Assembly: GCA_001429255.1 (NCBI GenBank)
Contig: LMJI01000001.1
Location: 1,653,256-1,717,255, forward strand
Origin: Cellulomonas sp. Root930
GTDB lineage: Bacteria > Actinomycetota > Actinomycetes > Actinomycetales > Cellulomonadaceae
Direction of reading: 5' to 3'
Length of the DNA: 64,000 bases
This document shows positions 52,402 through 61,148 of this stretch, in pieces; the stretch's first letter is position 1; each line of letters begins with the position of its first letter. A program made the translations under genes and the position numbers. Under the pieces are notes generated by a model that had not been told where the DNA came from, made no database searches, and saw only the letters and a list, made by a program, of their open reading frames with translations.

Positions 52402-53198
52402 ACGGTCCACCGCTGGAGGCGTCCGACCTGACGCTCGCGTACGACCAGCTGGTCGTCGCCACGAACCTGTCCGTGCGGATCCCCCGGTCGTCGTTCACGG
52501 TCATCATCGGCCCCAACGGGTGCGGCAAGTCGACCCTGCTGCGCGCGCTCGGTCGGACCCTCAAGCCACGTGCCGGTCACGTGCTGCTGGACGGGGTACC
52601 GATCTCGTCGTTGAAGAGCAAGGACGTCGCCCGCCGGCTGGCCCTCCTGCCGCAGAGCCCCATCGCGCCCGAGTCGATCACCGTCGGCGACCTGGTGGCC
52701 CGCGGCCGGTACCCGCACCAGGGCCTGCTGCGGCAGTGGTCGGCGGCCGACGCCCGTGCAGTCGCCGACGCCCTCGACGCCACCGAGGTCGCCGACCTGC
52801 GGGACCGGTTCGTCGCCGAGCTGTCCGGCGGCCAGCGTCAGCGGGTGTGGCTGGCCATGGCGCTCGCGCAGCAGACCGACCTGCTGCTCCTGGACGAGCC
52901 GACGACGTTCCTCGACATCTCCCACCAGTTCGAGGTCATGGACCTGTGCGCGCGGCTGCACGAGGAGGGCCGGACGCTCGTCGCCGTGCTGCACGACCTC
53001 AACCAGGCCGCCCGGTACGCGACTCACCTGATCGCCATGAAGGCCGGCGCGGTCGTCGCCGAGGGCCCACCCGCGGACGTGGTCACGGAGCCGCTGGTCC
53101 GTGAGGTGTTCGGGCTGGCGTGCCGCGTGGTGCCCGACCCGGAGACCGGGACGCCGATGGTGGTGCCGGCCCGCCGGGACGCGCACGTCCGCCACTAG
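52398..53198 (+). CDS. Iron-siderophore ABC transporter ATP-binding protein
   Basis: ATPase subunit of 266 residues energising siderophore uptake at the inner face of the membrane. Walker A GPNGCGKS (38-45), Q-loop LLPQSPIAPE, signature LSGGQRQRVWLAM, Walker B LLLLDEPTTFLD and the switch His in AVLHDLNQA are intact. The GTG overlaps the permease stop. Its stop shares the tetranucleotide CTAG with the convergent endonuclease gene. Confidence 0.95.
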   Translation: MNGPPLEASDLTLAYDQLVVATNLSVRIPRSSFTVIIGPNGCGKSTLLRALGRTLKPRAGHVLLDGVPISSLKSKDVARRLALLPQSPIAPESITVGDLVARGRYPHQGLLRQWSAADARAVADALDATEVADLRDRFVAELSGGQRQRVWLAMALAQQTDLLLLDEPTTFLDISHQFEVMDLCARLHEEGRTLVAVLHDLNQAARYATHLIAMKAGAVVAEGPPADVVTEPLVREVFGLACRVVPDPETGTPMVVPARRDAHVRH

Positions 53199-53995
53199 AG
53201 GCGGATCTCCTCCAGCGTGTCCAGCGGCACCCAGCGCTCGCGGTCGCCGCGTGCGCCGACGGGTGCGAGCACGTCGGCGCCGGTGAGCGGCCCGAGGTCG
53301 AGCCCGGTGAGGTCCTCGACGTCCGCGACCGGGACCTGGAACGTGCGGAACGGGCCGAGCGGCGGGACCTCGTCGGCGGCCGCCCGCAGGCTCGTGACGA
53401 ACGGGGTCTGGTCGAGGACGAACGCGGTGGAGCGGAGGTCGGGCCCCGCCCAGGCGGCGACCTTCCAGAATAGCCGCGGGATCCCGACGCCGCGGTAGAC
53501 CGGGTCGTCGTCGGCGAGGACGGGTCCCGTGAAGACGGAGAGCCGGCTGTCGGTCGTCCGCGCGTACTCCAGGACGTGGTCCTCCAGGCCCACCCAGAGC
53601 AGCTCGCCCTGGTTGAACGCGGAGGCCTGCGGCGCGGCGTTCGGGTAGGCGAACGTGTCGAGGTTGGCCCGGCGCGCCGTGACGAGGTCGCCCCACACCG
53701 GGTCCCGCCGGCGGACCAGGTGCCCGCGGTCGAGGTCGTTGCGCGCGTACAGCTCCGGTCCGGCCTGCTCGTCGGCGGGCACCCGGGGGTCCAGGTGCCA
53801 GTCGTCGCCGCGCTCGAGATCCACCAGCTGGGCGCCGTCGATGTTCACCGCCGTCGCTGCCGCGAGCCGGCGCTCGGGGTCGAGCAGCACGGTGAAGTGC
53901 GTCGACGGCAGCGTGCGGACGGTCTGGGCCGGCACCGGGAGGGGCACCCGCGGACCGAGGAACGTCGGGTCGTATCCCGCCTCTACGGTGCTCAC
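53195..53995 (-). CDS. DNA/RNA non-specific endonuclease (NUC1 type, beta-beta-alpha metal)
   Basis: Predicted nuclease of 266 residues cutting DNA or RNA through a His-metal finger. The catalytic motif DRGH at 89-92 sits in LDRGHLVRRRDPVWG; the metal Asn region follows as FAYPNAAPQASAFNQGELLW. There is no signal peptide, unusual for this often secreted family, so it may act inside the cell, need a partner for export, or be an effector or housekeeping protein. GTG 53995 has TACGGT 6 nt upstream and is directly adjacent, base to base, to the ATG of the divergent amidohydrolase gene. No immunity protein is recognisable nearby. Confidence 0.88.
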   Translation of the reverse strand: MSTVEAGYDPTFLGPRVPLPVPAQTVRTLPSTHFTVLLDPERRLAAATAVNIDGAQLVDLERGDDWHLDPRVPADEQAGPELYARNDLDRGHLVRRRDPVWGDLVTARRANLDTFAYPNAAPQASAFNQGELLWVGLEDHVLEYARTTDSRLSVFTGPVLADDDPVYRGVGIPRLFWKVAAWAGPDLRSTAFVLDQTPFVTSLRAAADEVPPLGPFRTFQVPVADVEDLTGLDLGPLTGADVLAPVGARGDRERWVPLDTLEEIRL

Positions 53996-55450
53996 ATGGG
54001 GACCGTACCGACTGACCTGCTCCTGCGCTCCGCGCGGCTGGTCGACCATGACGCACCCGTCGACGTGCTCCTGCGCGGCGGTCGGGTCGCGTCCGTCGGG
54101 CCGTCGCTCTCCGTGCACGCGCCCACCGTGCAGCTCGACGGCCGCTGGCTGATCCCCGGGCTCTGGGACGCGCACGTGCACCTGACCCAGTGGGCGCTCG
54201 CCCGCCGCCGGCTGGACGTCTCCGGGGCCACGTCGGCCGCGCACGCCGTGGCGCTCGTCTCGGGCGCGCCCCGCCCGCTGCCCGGTACCGCGCTCGTCGG
54301 CTTCGGCTTCCGCGACGGGCTGTGGCCCGACGAACCGACGGCCGCTCTGCTCGACGCGGCCGTCGGTGACGTGCCGGTGGTGCTGGTCTCCGGCGACCTG
54401 CACTGTGCGTGGGCCTCGACGGCGGGCCTGCGGTTCCTCGGCGTCGAGCACCACCCGACCGGTCTGCTGCGCGAGCACGAGTGGCTGCCGCTGCAGGGCG
54501 TCGTCGACCACGTGTCCGACGACGTCGCGGACGCGCTGGTCGACGACGCGACGGCCGCTGCGGCCGCACGCGGCGTCGTCGGCGTGGTCGACCTGGAGAT
54601 CGCCGACAACCTCGCCGTCTGGCGTCGTCGCGCCGCTGCTCGGCCCGGTCGGCTGCGCGTGCGGGCGGGCGTGTGGGAGGAGTACCTCGACCGCGTGGTC
54701 CGCGAGGACCTGCACACCGGCGACCCCGTCGGCGGGCTCGTCGAGCAAGGTCCTCTCAAGGTGATCACCGACGGCTCGCTCAACACGCGCACCGCCTACT
54801 GCCACGACCCGTACCCGGGCCTGACCGGCCCGAACGCCCGTGGCGTGCTCGCCGTCCCGCCGTCCCGGCTGGCCCCACTCATGGCGCACGCGACCCGGCA
54901 CGGCCTGCGCTGCGCCATCCACGCGATCGGCGACGCCGCCAACGCGCTCGCGCTCGACGCCTTCGCCTCCTCCGGTGCGGTCGGTTCGATCGAGCACGCG
55001 CAGCTGGTGTCCTGGGCCGACGTGCAGCGGTTCGCGGAGCTCGGGGTGGTGGCGAGCGTGCAGCCCGAGCACGCGATGGACGACCGGGACGTCGCCGACC
55101 ACCACTGGGCCGGGCGCACCGACCGGGCGTTCGCGTTCGGCGCTCTGCACCGGGCGGGCGTGCGGCTGGCCCTCGGCTCCGACGCGCCCGTGGCACCCCT
55201 GGACCCGTGGATCGCCCTGGACGCGGCCGTCACCCGGTCCCGCGACGGCCGCGAGCCGTGGCACCCCGAGCAGGCGCTCGACCGCCGGGTGGCGCTGGAG
55301 TCCTCGGTCGACGGTCTCGGGCTGGCGCCGGTCGTCGGGGCGCCCGCGGACCTCGTCGTGCTCGACGCAGACCCCCTGACCGCTCCGCTGCGGGGGATGC
55401 CGGTCGCCGGCACGCTCGTCGCGGGGGACTGGACGCACCGCGGGTTCTGA
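53996..55450 (+). CDS. Amidohydrolase family protein (YtcJ-like)
   Basis: Predicted metal-dependent hydrolase of 484 residues with the composite amidohydrolase beta-sandwich and TIM barrel: LIPGLWDAHVHLTQWAL (metal HxH near residues 55-57), KVITDGSLNTRTA, CAIHAIGDAANA (metal His) and LALGSDAPVAPLDPW (metal Asp) appear in order. YtcJ-like enzymes hydrolyse N-acyl or carbonyl bonds; substrates are mostly unknown. TACGGT stands 6 nt before the ATG. Its start codon touches that of the divergent nuclease gene (zero intergenic bases), so each promoter lies within the neighbour's first codons. An alcohol dehydrogenase gene follows after 30 bp. Confidence 0.88.
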   Translation: MGTVPTDLLLRSARLVDHDAPVDVLLRGGRVASVGPSLSVHAPTVQLDGRWLIPGLWDAHVHLTQWALARRRLDVSGATSAAHAVALVSGAPRPLPGTALVGFGFRDGLWPDEPTAALLDAAVGDVPVVLVSGDLHCAWASTAGLRFLGVEHHPTGLLREHEWLPLQGVVDHVSDDVADALVDDATAAAAARGVVGVVDLEIADNLAVWRRRAAARPGRLRVRAGVWEEYLDRVVREDLHTGDPVGGLVEQGPLKVITDGSLNTRTAYCHDPYPGLTGPNARGVLAVPPSRLAPLMAHATRHGLRCAIHAIGDAANALALDAFASSGAVGSIEHAQLVSWADVQRFAELGVVASVQPEHAMDDRDVADHHWAGRTDRAFAFGALHRAGVRLALGSDAPVAPLDPWIALDAAVTRSRDGREPWHPEQALDRRVALESSVDGLGLAPVVGAPADLVVLDADPLTAPLRGMPVAGTLVAGDWTHRGF

Positions 55451-55480
55451 CGGTCGGGTCGGGTCGGCGAGGATGAGGCC

Positions 55481-56515
55481 ATGCGTGCCGTGGTGATCTC
55501 CGAGTTCGGCGTCCTGCCCACCGTCCAGGAGGTCCCGCCGCCCGGCTGCCCCGACGACGGTGTCGTCCTGCGCGTCACCGCGACCGGCGTCTGCCGGTCG
55601 GACTGGCACGGCTGGCAGGGGCACGACGACGACATCTCGCTGCCGCACGTGCCCGGGCACGAGCTGGCCGGCGTGGTCAGCGCAGTCGGCCCGCAGGTCC
55701 GCTCCTGGGTGGTCGGTGACCAGGTCACCGTGCCGTTCGTGTGCGCCTGCGGCACCTGCGCGGCGTGCCTGGCCGGCGAGCAGCAGGTCTGCGAGCGCCA
55801 GCGGCAGCCGGGGTTCACCGACGACGGGTCGTTCGCCGAGCTCGTCGCGATCCACCACGCCGACGTCAACCTGGTCCGTCTTCCCGCCGGCATGTCACCG
55901 GTCACCGCGGCGGGCCTTGGATGCCGGTTCGCCACCGCCTACCGGGCGGTCGCCGTGCACGGTCGGGTCGCGGCCGGCGACTGGGTCGCGGTGCACGGGT
56001 GCGGCGGCGTGGGGCTGTCGGCCGTCATGGTGGCCGTCGCCGCCGGCGCGCGGGTGGTGGCGGTCGACGTGTCCGCCTCCGCGCGGGAGGCGGCGCTGGC
56101 GATGGGAGCGTCCGTGGCGCTCGACGGGTCCGGTGACGTCGCCGCCCAGGTGCACGACGTGACCGGCGGAGGTGCCGCGGTCTCGCTCGACGCCCTGGGC
56201 AGTCGCGCGACGGCCGAGGCCTCGATCCTGTCGCTGCGGCGGCGCGGCCGGCACGTCCAGGTCGGGCTCCTGCTCGGCGCCGACACCGCTCCGCCGCTGC
56301 CGATGGGCCGGGTGATCGGGTGGGAGCTCGAGGTCTACGGCAGCCACGGGATGGCCGCGCACGAGTACCCGGCGATGCTGGCGCGGATCGCGTCGGGGGA
56401 GCTGGACCCGTCCCGGCTGGTCGGGCGCACGATCGGGCTCGAGGAGGCGCCCGCCGCGCTCGCCGCCCTGGGGCAGGGGACGAGCGGGCCGGGAATGACG
56501 GTCGTCGTCCCCTGA
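55481..56515 (+). CDS. Zinc-dependent alcohol dehydrogenase family protein
   Basis: Predicted NAD(P)-dependent oxidoreductase of 344 residues of the medium-chain zinc type. Catalytic zinc ligands Cys in [10 protein letters not shown] and His-Glu in PGHELAG, the four structural-zinc Cys in [17 protein letters not shown], and the Rossmann [15 protein letters not shown] are intact. The ATG is preceded by GAGGATGAGG. It follows the amidohydrolase by 30 bp and may be co-transcribed. Substrate is open: a secondary alcohol or sugar alcohol. Confidence 0.9.
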   Translation: MRAVVISEFGVLPTVQEVPPPGCPDDGVVLRVTATGVCRSDWHGWQGHDDDISLPHVPGHELAGVVSAVGPQVRSWVVGDQVTVPFVCACGTCAACLAGEQQVCERQRQPGFTDDGSFAELVAIHHADVNLVRLPAGMSPVTAAGLGCRFATAYRAVAVHGRVAAGDWVAVHGCGGVGLSAVMVAVAAGARVVAVDVSASAREAALAMGASVALDGSGDVAAQVHDVTGGGAAVSLDALGSRATAEASILSLRRRGRHVQVGLLLGADTAPPLPMGRVIGWELEVYGSHGMAAHEYPAMLARIASGELDPSRLVGRTIGLEEAPAALAALGQGTSGPGMTVVVP

Positions 56516-56517
56516 CC

Positions 56518-57483
56518 TCAGCTCCGGACCGGACTCCGGGTCTCCTCGTCCGACCCCGCCGGGGCTCGCTCCGCGCGCGCCGCGTCCGCCGACCGGCGCC
56601 GCGCGGCCCCCCACTGCGTCAGCCCGACGCCGGCCAGCACGACCGCGCCGCCGACCGGCTCGTACCAGTGCAGCCCCTCGTGCAGGACGAGCACGCCGAG
56701 GGTCGTCGAGACCAGCGGGATCACGTAGGTGACGCTCGCCGTGACCGTGGCGCCGGCGATCGCCAGCACGCGCCAGAACAGGACGTAGGCCAGCCCGGTG
56801 CCGCCGAGCCCCAGGGCGAGCAGCGCCAGCGCGGGTGCCGGAGCGAGCGGGCCGGTCAGCGGGGTGGAGACCGCGAACGGGAGGATCAGCACCGCGCCGA
56901 CGGCCAGCTGGATGGCCGGAAGCGCGACGTTCGACAGGCCGGTGGTGGTCAGCCGGCGCCGGCTCCACGCGTTGCCGATGCCGTAGCAGAACGTGGCGCC
57001 CAGGAGCATCACGCCGCCGACCAGGTCGATCGCGCCCGAGTTCCAGACGCCCAGCAGCACCGCGATGCCGCCGAAGCCCAGGACCAGTCCGCCGACCTGC
57101 ACCCGGTCCGGCCGCTCCGACGGCAGCAGGAGCGCTACGAACACCGCGGTGAACAGCGGGGTCGTCGCGTTCACCAGGCCGGCGAGCACCGAGGTCACCC
57201 GCTGCTCCGCGAGCGCGAAGAGCACGAACGGGATCGCCGTCATCACCGCGCCGACGATGACGAAGTCGCCCAGCAGACCCCGCCCGATCCGCACGCGCTC
57301 GCGCCTGACCAGCAGGATCACCGCCAGCGCGACGAACCCGATGATGATGCGACCGAACGCCACCTGCGTGGGCGCGAACGTCTGCAACGCCGTGGCGATG
57401 AACAGGAAGCTGCAGCCCCACAGCACCGCGAGCACCAGGTAGGGGCCGATCCAGCCGCGGGTCGAGGGGGCCGGAGAGGTCAT
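56518..57483 (-). CDS. EamA family (drug/metabolite) transporter
   Basis: Membrane exporter of 321 residues with two EamA repeats and ten hydrophobic segments (WIGPYLVLAVLWGCSFLFI; ALNATTP-like LVNATTPLFTAV; GGVMLLGATFCYGIGNAWSR; LGVLVLHEGLHWYEPVGG). The DMT superfamily exports amino acids, nucleosides or drugs. The C-terminus is a charged cytoplasmic tail. ATG 57483 lacks a Shine-Dalgarno but has CATGAT 6 nt upstream. It is divergent from the PadR regulator (67 bp between starts) whose operator may also cover its promoter. Confidence 0.9.
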   Translation of the reverse strand: MTSPAPSTRGWIGPYLVLAVLWGCSFLFIATALQTFAPTQVAFGRIIIGFVALAVILLVRRERVRIGRGLLGDFVIVGAVMTAIPFVLFALAEQRVTSVLAGLVNATTPLFTAVFVALLLPSERPDRVQVGGLVLGFGGIAVLLGVWNSGAIDLVGGVMLLGATFCYGIGNAWSRRRLTTTGLSNVALPAIQLAVGAVLILPFAVSTPLTGPLAPAPALALLALGLGGTGLAYVLFWRVLAIAGATVTASVTYVIPLVSTTLGVLVLHEGLHWYEPVGGAVVLAGVGLTQWGAARRRSADAARAERAPAGSDEETRSPVRS

Positions 57484-57536
57484 GCGGGCATCATGCCGTG
57501 CGCCACTGACACTCTTGCGCCTATAGGTCGTCGCGC

Positions 57537-57546
57537 GATATATATC
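57537..57546. promoter_or_regulatory. AT-rich palindrome before the PadR gene (candidate operator/-10)
   Basis: GATATATATC is a perfect 10-bp palindrome, an exceptional AT island in this GC-rich DNA, ending 4 bp before the PadR start. PadR-family operators often contain ATGT/ACAT or AT-rich inverted repeats; it also overlaps the only plausible -10 for the gene. Confidence 0.5.
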
Positions 57547-57550
57547 CGCC

Positions 57551-57892
57551 ATGGCGTTCCGGATGAGCGAGCAGGCGTACCTCGTCCTGCTCTCGCTGGC
57601 CGAGGAGCCGCGCCACGGGTACGGCATCGTGCAGGCGGTCAAGGTGCTCTCGGACGACAAGGTCCGCCTGAGCGCCGGCACGCTCTACGGCATCCTCGAC
57701 CGCCTGGTCGACGCGGGTCACGCGGAGGCCTCGGGCGAGGTCGTCGTCGACGGCCGGCTGCGCCGCTACTACCGCCTGACCCCCGACGGCTACGCGGCGC
57801 TGGCTGCGGAGACCGCACGCCTGACCGACCTGGCGTCCCTCGCCCGGCGCGTCCTGGCGGCCCGACCGCGACCCGCCCTCGGGACGACGTGA
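57551..57892 (+). CDS. PadR family transcriptional regulator
   Basis: A 113-residue winged-helix regulator of the short PadR subtype: YLVLLSLAEEPRHGYGIVQAV, LSAGTLYGILDRLVDAGHAEA and RRYYRLTPDGYAAL are the family blocks (in parts), with a short C-terminal dimerisation helix. Its stop overlaps the start of a membrane protein gene (TGATG). PadR plus one or two membrane proteins is a common actinobacterial module responding to envelope or drug stress; here the two proteins are paralogous. It is divergent from an EamA exporter, a further possible target. Confidence 0.93.
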   Translation: MAFRMSEQAYLVLLSLAEEPRHGYGIVQAVKVLSDDKVRLSAGTLYGILDRLVDAGHAEASGEVVVDGRLRRYYRLTPDGYAALAAETARLTDLASLARRVLAARPRPALGTT

Positions 57893-59013
57893 TGCGCAGC
57901 CTGGAACGGTCCGCGGCCTTCTGGCTGCGGGCCTACCCGCCGAGCTGGCGCGCGGAGCGTGCCGACGAGGTCACCGCCGTCCTGGTCGACCTCGCCGACG
58001 ACGGCGCCCGACGCCTCGACGCCCGGACCGCCCTCGGACTGCTGCGCGGCGGGCTCGCGACGCGCTGGCGCCAGACCCCGCCGCTCTGGGTGTACCTGCC
58101 GTACCGGATGCTCGACCTCCGCGTGCCGGAGCGGTACCGCGACTGGGTGCGGCGCGACATGACCTCGCCTGGGCACCTGCGGCGCAACCTGCTGGGCCGC
58201 GCGTGGATGTTCGCCATGCCGCTCTATGTGGCCCTGACCTCCGATCTGCGCGACGAGTTCGTCGTGACGTGGATCGCGGTCGCGCTCGCGGGCACAGCCA
58301 CCCTGCTGTGCGTCAGGCCCGAGGGCGCCGCACGCCGGAGGCTCCAGCACCACGCCCGCCCCGGCTGGGGTGAGTCGCGCACGGTGGGGGCGTTCGTCTG
58401 GGTGTCGACGTCGCGGGCCCGCATCGCCGCCATGACCGGATCCAGCGTGCTGGTGCTCCTGCTCGCGGTCGGTGCGGCGGTCTGGTCAGCTGCGGCGCTC
58501 GTTGCGCCCGCCCGCCTGGTGCTCGACAGCCTGCCGTGCGACCTCCCCGCCTCCGGTCCGTGCTTCGAGGTCGGCTCGACGGTCGCGGCGCGGGACTTCG
58601 CTCCCGGCGTCGCCGCGCTCCTGGCCGTCGCCACGGTCATGGGGGTGCTCCTGGCTGCCACGGTCGTCGCACGGCGCCTCGACCGTCGGCTGCCCGTCCG
58701 GCCGGAGCAGCCCGCCCGCCACCTCCTCGGGCTCCGACCGCAGGCCCGCGTGGGTGTCGCGCTGTGGGTCGTGCTCGTCGTCGCGGCGGCGCTGGCGGAG
58801 GCGACGGGGGCGTGGGTCTTCGCGGTCTCGGCCGTCGCCGGGCCGCTGTGCCTGCTGCTCCTCCCGTCGGCCGTCGTTGTCAGGAGCCGGGCCCGGGCGA
58901 CCCCCGACGCCGCCTTCGTCGACCTGTGGCGCGTCGCCTGGACCGGCCGCCCGGTCGCGGTCGACCGCCCCGACTCCGAGCTCGTCCCCGCCCTGGTCCT
59001 GGAGACCCGATGA
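57892..59013 (+). CDS. Integral membrane protein paired with PadR (paralog A)
   Basis: A 373-residue membrane protein: an N-terminal cytoplasmic helical segment (FWLRAYPPSWRAERADEVTAV), then about six hydrophobic helices (residues 98-125, 183-205, 235-260, 285-325) and a C-terminal cytoplasmic end ATPDAAFVDLWRVAWTGRP...VPALVLETR. No transport or enzyme motif is recognised. It starts within the PadR stop (TGATG) and ends by overlapping the start of its paralog (ATGA), so all are translationally coupled. Likely function: a PadR-controlled membrane complex of unknown activity. Confidence 0.8.
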   Translation: MRSLERSAAFWLRAYPPSWRAERADEVTAVLVDLADDGARRLDARTALGLLRGGLATRWRQTPPLWVYLPYRMLDLRVPERYRDWVRRDMTSPGHLRRNLLGRAWMFAMPLYVALTSDLRDEFVVTWIAVALAGTATLLCVRPEGAARRRLQHHARPGWGESRTVGAFVWVSTSRARIAAMTGSSVLVLLLAVGAAVWSAAALVAPARLVLDSLPCDLPASGPCFEVGSTVAARDFAPGVAALLAVATVMGVLLAATVVARRLDRRLPVRPEQPARHLLGLRPQARVGVALWVVLVVAAALAEATGAWVFAVSAVAGPLCLLLLPSAVVVRSRARATPDAAFVDLWRVAWTGRPVAVDRPDSELVPALVLETR

Positions 59014-59978
59014 CCATCGACCCCCGCTTCGAGCGCTCCGTCCACCGCTGGCTGCGCGCGTACCCGCGTCGCTGGCGCCGGGAGCGGGCCGACGAGGTCA
59101 CCGCGCTGCTCGCGGACCTCGCGGGGCCCGACGCGACCCGCCTGAGCGCCGGGACCGTCGTCGGCCTGGTCCGCGCGGGGTGGGCGACGCGGCTGCGCAC
59201 CCGCCCTCCGCTGCGGCACGTGCTGGCGTACCGGCTGATGGACCGGCGCGTCCCGGCCCCGTACCGCGGGTGGGTGCGCGACGACATCGAGGCGGAGGGG
59301 AGCCCGGCCGTGGTGGTGCTCAGCGTGGCCCTCGTGGTGGTCGTCGTCTCCGTGCTCATCCCGCTCGCTACCGGCGACCGTCCGCACGCGCCTTCCGGCA
59401 GCGCCCTGCCAGCGCTCTTCGCGATGTCCATGGGGATCCTCGGGCGCGGCTCACGCGTGAGGCGCGCACGCGGTCGCAAGCACCTGGTGCCCGAGGCGGG
59501 TGAGGAGCTGACGACCGAGACGTTGCTCTTCGGCTGGGTCCTGCGGGACCGACTGACGGCCCGCGGCACCGCCGGGCTGCTGACCGTCGGCCTCGCGACC
59601 GCGGGGCTCGCCGCGCTGGCGGCCTGCCTGGCGGCGCCCTCCGCGCTCGGCGCCGTCTCGTGCGGCCACTCGTGCGTCGAGACGGTCAGTGCGGGCCGCG
59701 ACGGCGTTCCTGGACCGTTGACAGTCGCGCTCGTCTCGGCCGTCGCCCTGGGCGGCCTGGCTGCGCTGCGCGCGCGGGCGACGCTGCGTCGGCTCGTCCC
59801 GCTGCGCCCGGTGCAGCACTCGAGGTGGCTGGTCGCGCCGACCTCGCGGCACCGGGCGATGATCCTCCTCCTGACCGCCGGTGCCGTCGGCATCGCGTGG
59901 ATCGAGGGGACCGGCCGGGCGGACCTGTTCTTCTCCGTCGCGGTGGCCGTCGCGGGGTTGTTCGCCCTCCCGCGCTGA
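59010..59978 (+). CDS. Integral membrane protein (paralog B), apparently frameshifted at its 3' end
   Basis: A 322-residue membrane protein whose N-terminus RWLRAYPRRWRRERADEVTALL matches paralog A, followed by several hydrophobic helices. It ends LFALPR at a TGA, earlier than paralog A. The sequence that should follow is found in another frame directly downstream: WRVARTGPDDLAFVDVW aligns with ATPDAAFVDLWRVAW of paralog A. Adding one base near 59971-59975 would restore a continuous protein of about 370 residues. The break may be a real mutation, a sequencing error, or be bypassed by re-initiation at the TGATG junction. Confidence 0.78.
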   Translation: MTIDPRFERSVHRWLRAYPRRWRRERADEVTALLADLAGPDATRLSAGTVVGLVRAGWATRLRTRPPLRHVLAYRLMDRRVPAPYRGWVRDDIEAEGSPAVVVLSVALVVVVVSVLIPLATGDRPHAPSGSALPALFAMSMGILGRGSRVRRARGRKHLVPEAGEELTTETLLFGWVLRDRLTARGTAGLLTVGLATAGLAALAACLAAPSALGAVSCGHSCVETVSAGRDGVPGPLTVALVSAVALGGLAALRARATLRRLVPLRPVQHSRWLVAPTSRHRAMILLLTAGAVGIAWIEGTGRADLFFSVAVAVAGLFALPR

Positions 59979-60118
59979 TGGTCACGTGGCGCGTCGCGCG
60001 GACTGGGCCCGACGACCTGGCCTTCGTGGACGTGTGGAGCATCGTGTCCACGGGCGGCCTCCCGCGAGTCGACACCTACCAGGAGGGCCTCGTCCCGGCG
60101 CTCCTGGCCACGGACTGA
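59978..60118 (+). pseudogene. Separated C-terminal fragment of paralog B
   Basis: A 46-residue frame starting at the ATG of a TGATG junction and reading MVTWRVARTGPDDLAFVDVW to GLVPALLATD. It corresponds to the cytoplasmic C-terminus of paralog A (AFVDLW and LVPALVLETR at the same spacing). It is too short to fold alone and is best seen as the frameshifted end of the preceding gene, although coupled re-initiation could still produce it as a separate peptide. Confidence 0.75.
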
Positions 60119-60149
60119 GCACCCGCGCAGCAGGCGTCCGCGCACTCGC

Positions 60150-60155
60150 TAGAAT
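60150..60155 (+). promoter_or_regulatory. Candidate -10 element for purS-purQ
   Basis: TAGAAT in the context CGCTAGAATCGCCGCG, 43 bp before the purS start, the best -10 match in the interval 60119-60198. The -35 is not clear. Confidence 0.5.
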
Positions 60156-60198
60156 CGCCGCGACCCCCCACCGCCGCGCGAACACCTGGAGCCCTTTC

Positions 60199-60453
60199 GT
60201 GGGACGAGTCGTCGTCGATGTCATGCCGAAGCCCGAGATCCTCGACCCGCAGGGCAAGGCCGTCGCCGGCGCCCTGCCGCGGCTCGGGTTCGGTCAGTTC
60301 GCGTCCGTGCGTCAGGGCAAGCGGTTCGAGCTCGAGGTCGACGGGCCGGTGACCGACGAGATCCTCGCGGCCGCCCGCGAGGCCGGCGAGCACGTGCTGT
60401 CCAACCCCGTCATCGAGGACGTGGTCGCGGTCTACGAGGACACCCAGGCATGA
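60199..60453 (+). CDS. purS: Phosphoribosylformylglycinamidine synthase subunit PurS
   Basis: Small bridging subunit (84 residues) of the three-part FGAM synthase (PurS, PurQ, PurL). [19 protein letters not shown] and ANPVIEDV-like [15 protein letters not shown] are the conserved ends, [18 protein letters not shown] the middle (in parts). The GTG is supported by GGAG about 8 nt upstream. Its stop overlaps the ATG of purQ, so the two are made in fixed ratio. Confidence 0.95.
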   Translation: MGRVVVDVMPKPEILDPQGKAVAGALPRLGFGQFASVRQGKRFELEVDGPVTDEILAAAREAGEHVLSNPVIEDVVAVYEDTQA

Positions 60454-61145
60454 CGCGCGTCGGCGTCGTCACCTTCCCCGGCACGCTCGACGACCGCGAC
60501 GCCGCCCGCGCGGTCCGCCTCGCCGGTGCCGAGCCCGTGAGCCTGTGGCACGGCGACGCCGACCTGCACGGGGTCGACGCCGTGGTCCTGCCCGGCGGCT
60601 TCTCCTACGGCGACTACCTGCGGGCCGGCGCCATCAGCCGGTTCGCGCCGGTCATGGGCGAGATCGTCGACGCGGCCAACAAGGGTCTGCCGGTGCTGGG
60701 CATCTGCAACGGCTTCCAGGTGCTCACCGAGGCGCACCTGCTGCCCGGCTCGATGATCAAGAACGACCACCTGCACTTCGTGTGCCGCGAGCAGGTCCTG
60801 TCGGTCGACAACGTCGACACCGCCTGGACCCGCGACTACACCGCGGGCGAGCACATCACGATCCCGCTGAAGAACCAGGACGGCCAGTACGTCGCCGACG
60901 AGCACACCCTCGATGAGCTCGAGGGCGAGGGCCGCGTCGTGTTCCGCTACCAGGGCTGGAACCCGAACGGCTCGCGTCGTGGCATCGCGGGCATCTCGAA
61001 CGCGGCGGGCAACGTCGTCGGCCTCATGCCGCACCCCGAGCACGCGGTCGAGCCGGGCTTCGGACCCGACGGCGCGAAGGGCCCCCGCACGGGCACGGAC
61101 GGGCTGCGGTTCTTCACGTCGGTCCTCACTGCCCTCGTCGGCTGA
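60450..61145 (+). CDS. purQ: Phosphoribosylformylglycinamidine synthase subunit PurQ (glutaminase)
   Basis: Class I glutamine amidotransferase of 231 residues providing ammonia to PurL. The nucleophile Cys is in [10 protein letters not shown], the His-Glu pair in [22 protein letters not shown] is the oxyanion region. It starts in the purS stop (ATGA). Unusually, purL does not follow: the next gene is a tandem acetyltransferase and no purL is found in the window. Confidence 0.96.
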   Translation: MTRVGVVTFPGTLDDRDAARAVRLAGAEPVSLWHGDADLHGVDAVVLPGGFSYGDYLRAGAISRFAPVMGEIVDAANKGLPVLGICNGFQVLTEAHLLPGSMIKNDHLHFVCREQVLSVDNVDTAWTRDYTAGEHITIPLKNQDGQYVADEHTLDELEGEGRVVFRYQGWNPNGSRRGIAGISNAAGNVVGLMPHPEHAVEPGFGPDGAKGPRTGTDGLRFFTSVLTALVG

Positions 61146-61148
61146 GCG

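Noticed and set aside
53576..53995. Plus-strand upstream extension of the amidohydrolase frame
   Set aside because: The extension is antisense to the DRGH nuclease; the family N-terminus begins at the ATG 53996.
53195..53995. Toxin/immunity (polymorphic toxin) system around the NUC1 nuclease
   Set aside because: No delivery domain, signal peptide or small immunity gene is adjacent; the neighbours are ordinary enzymes.
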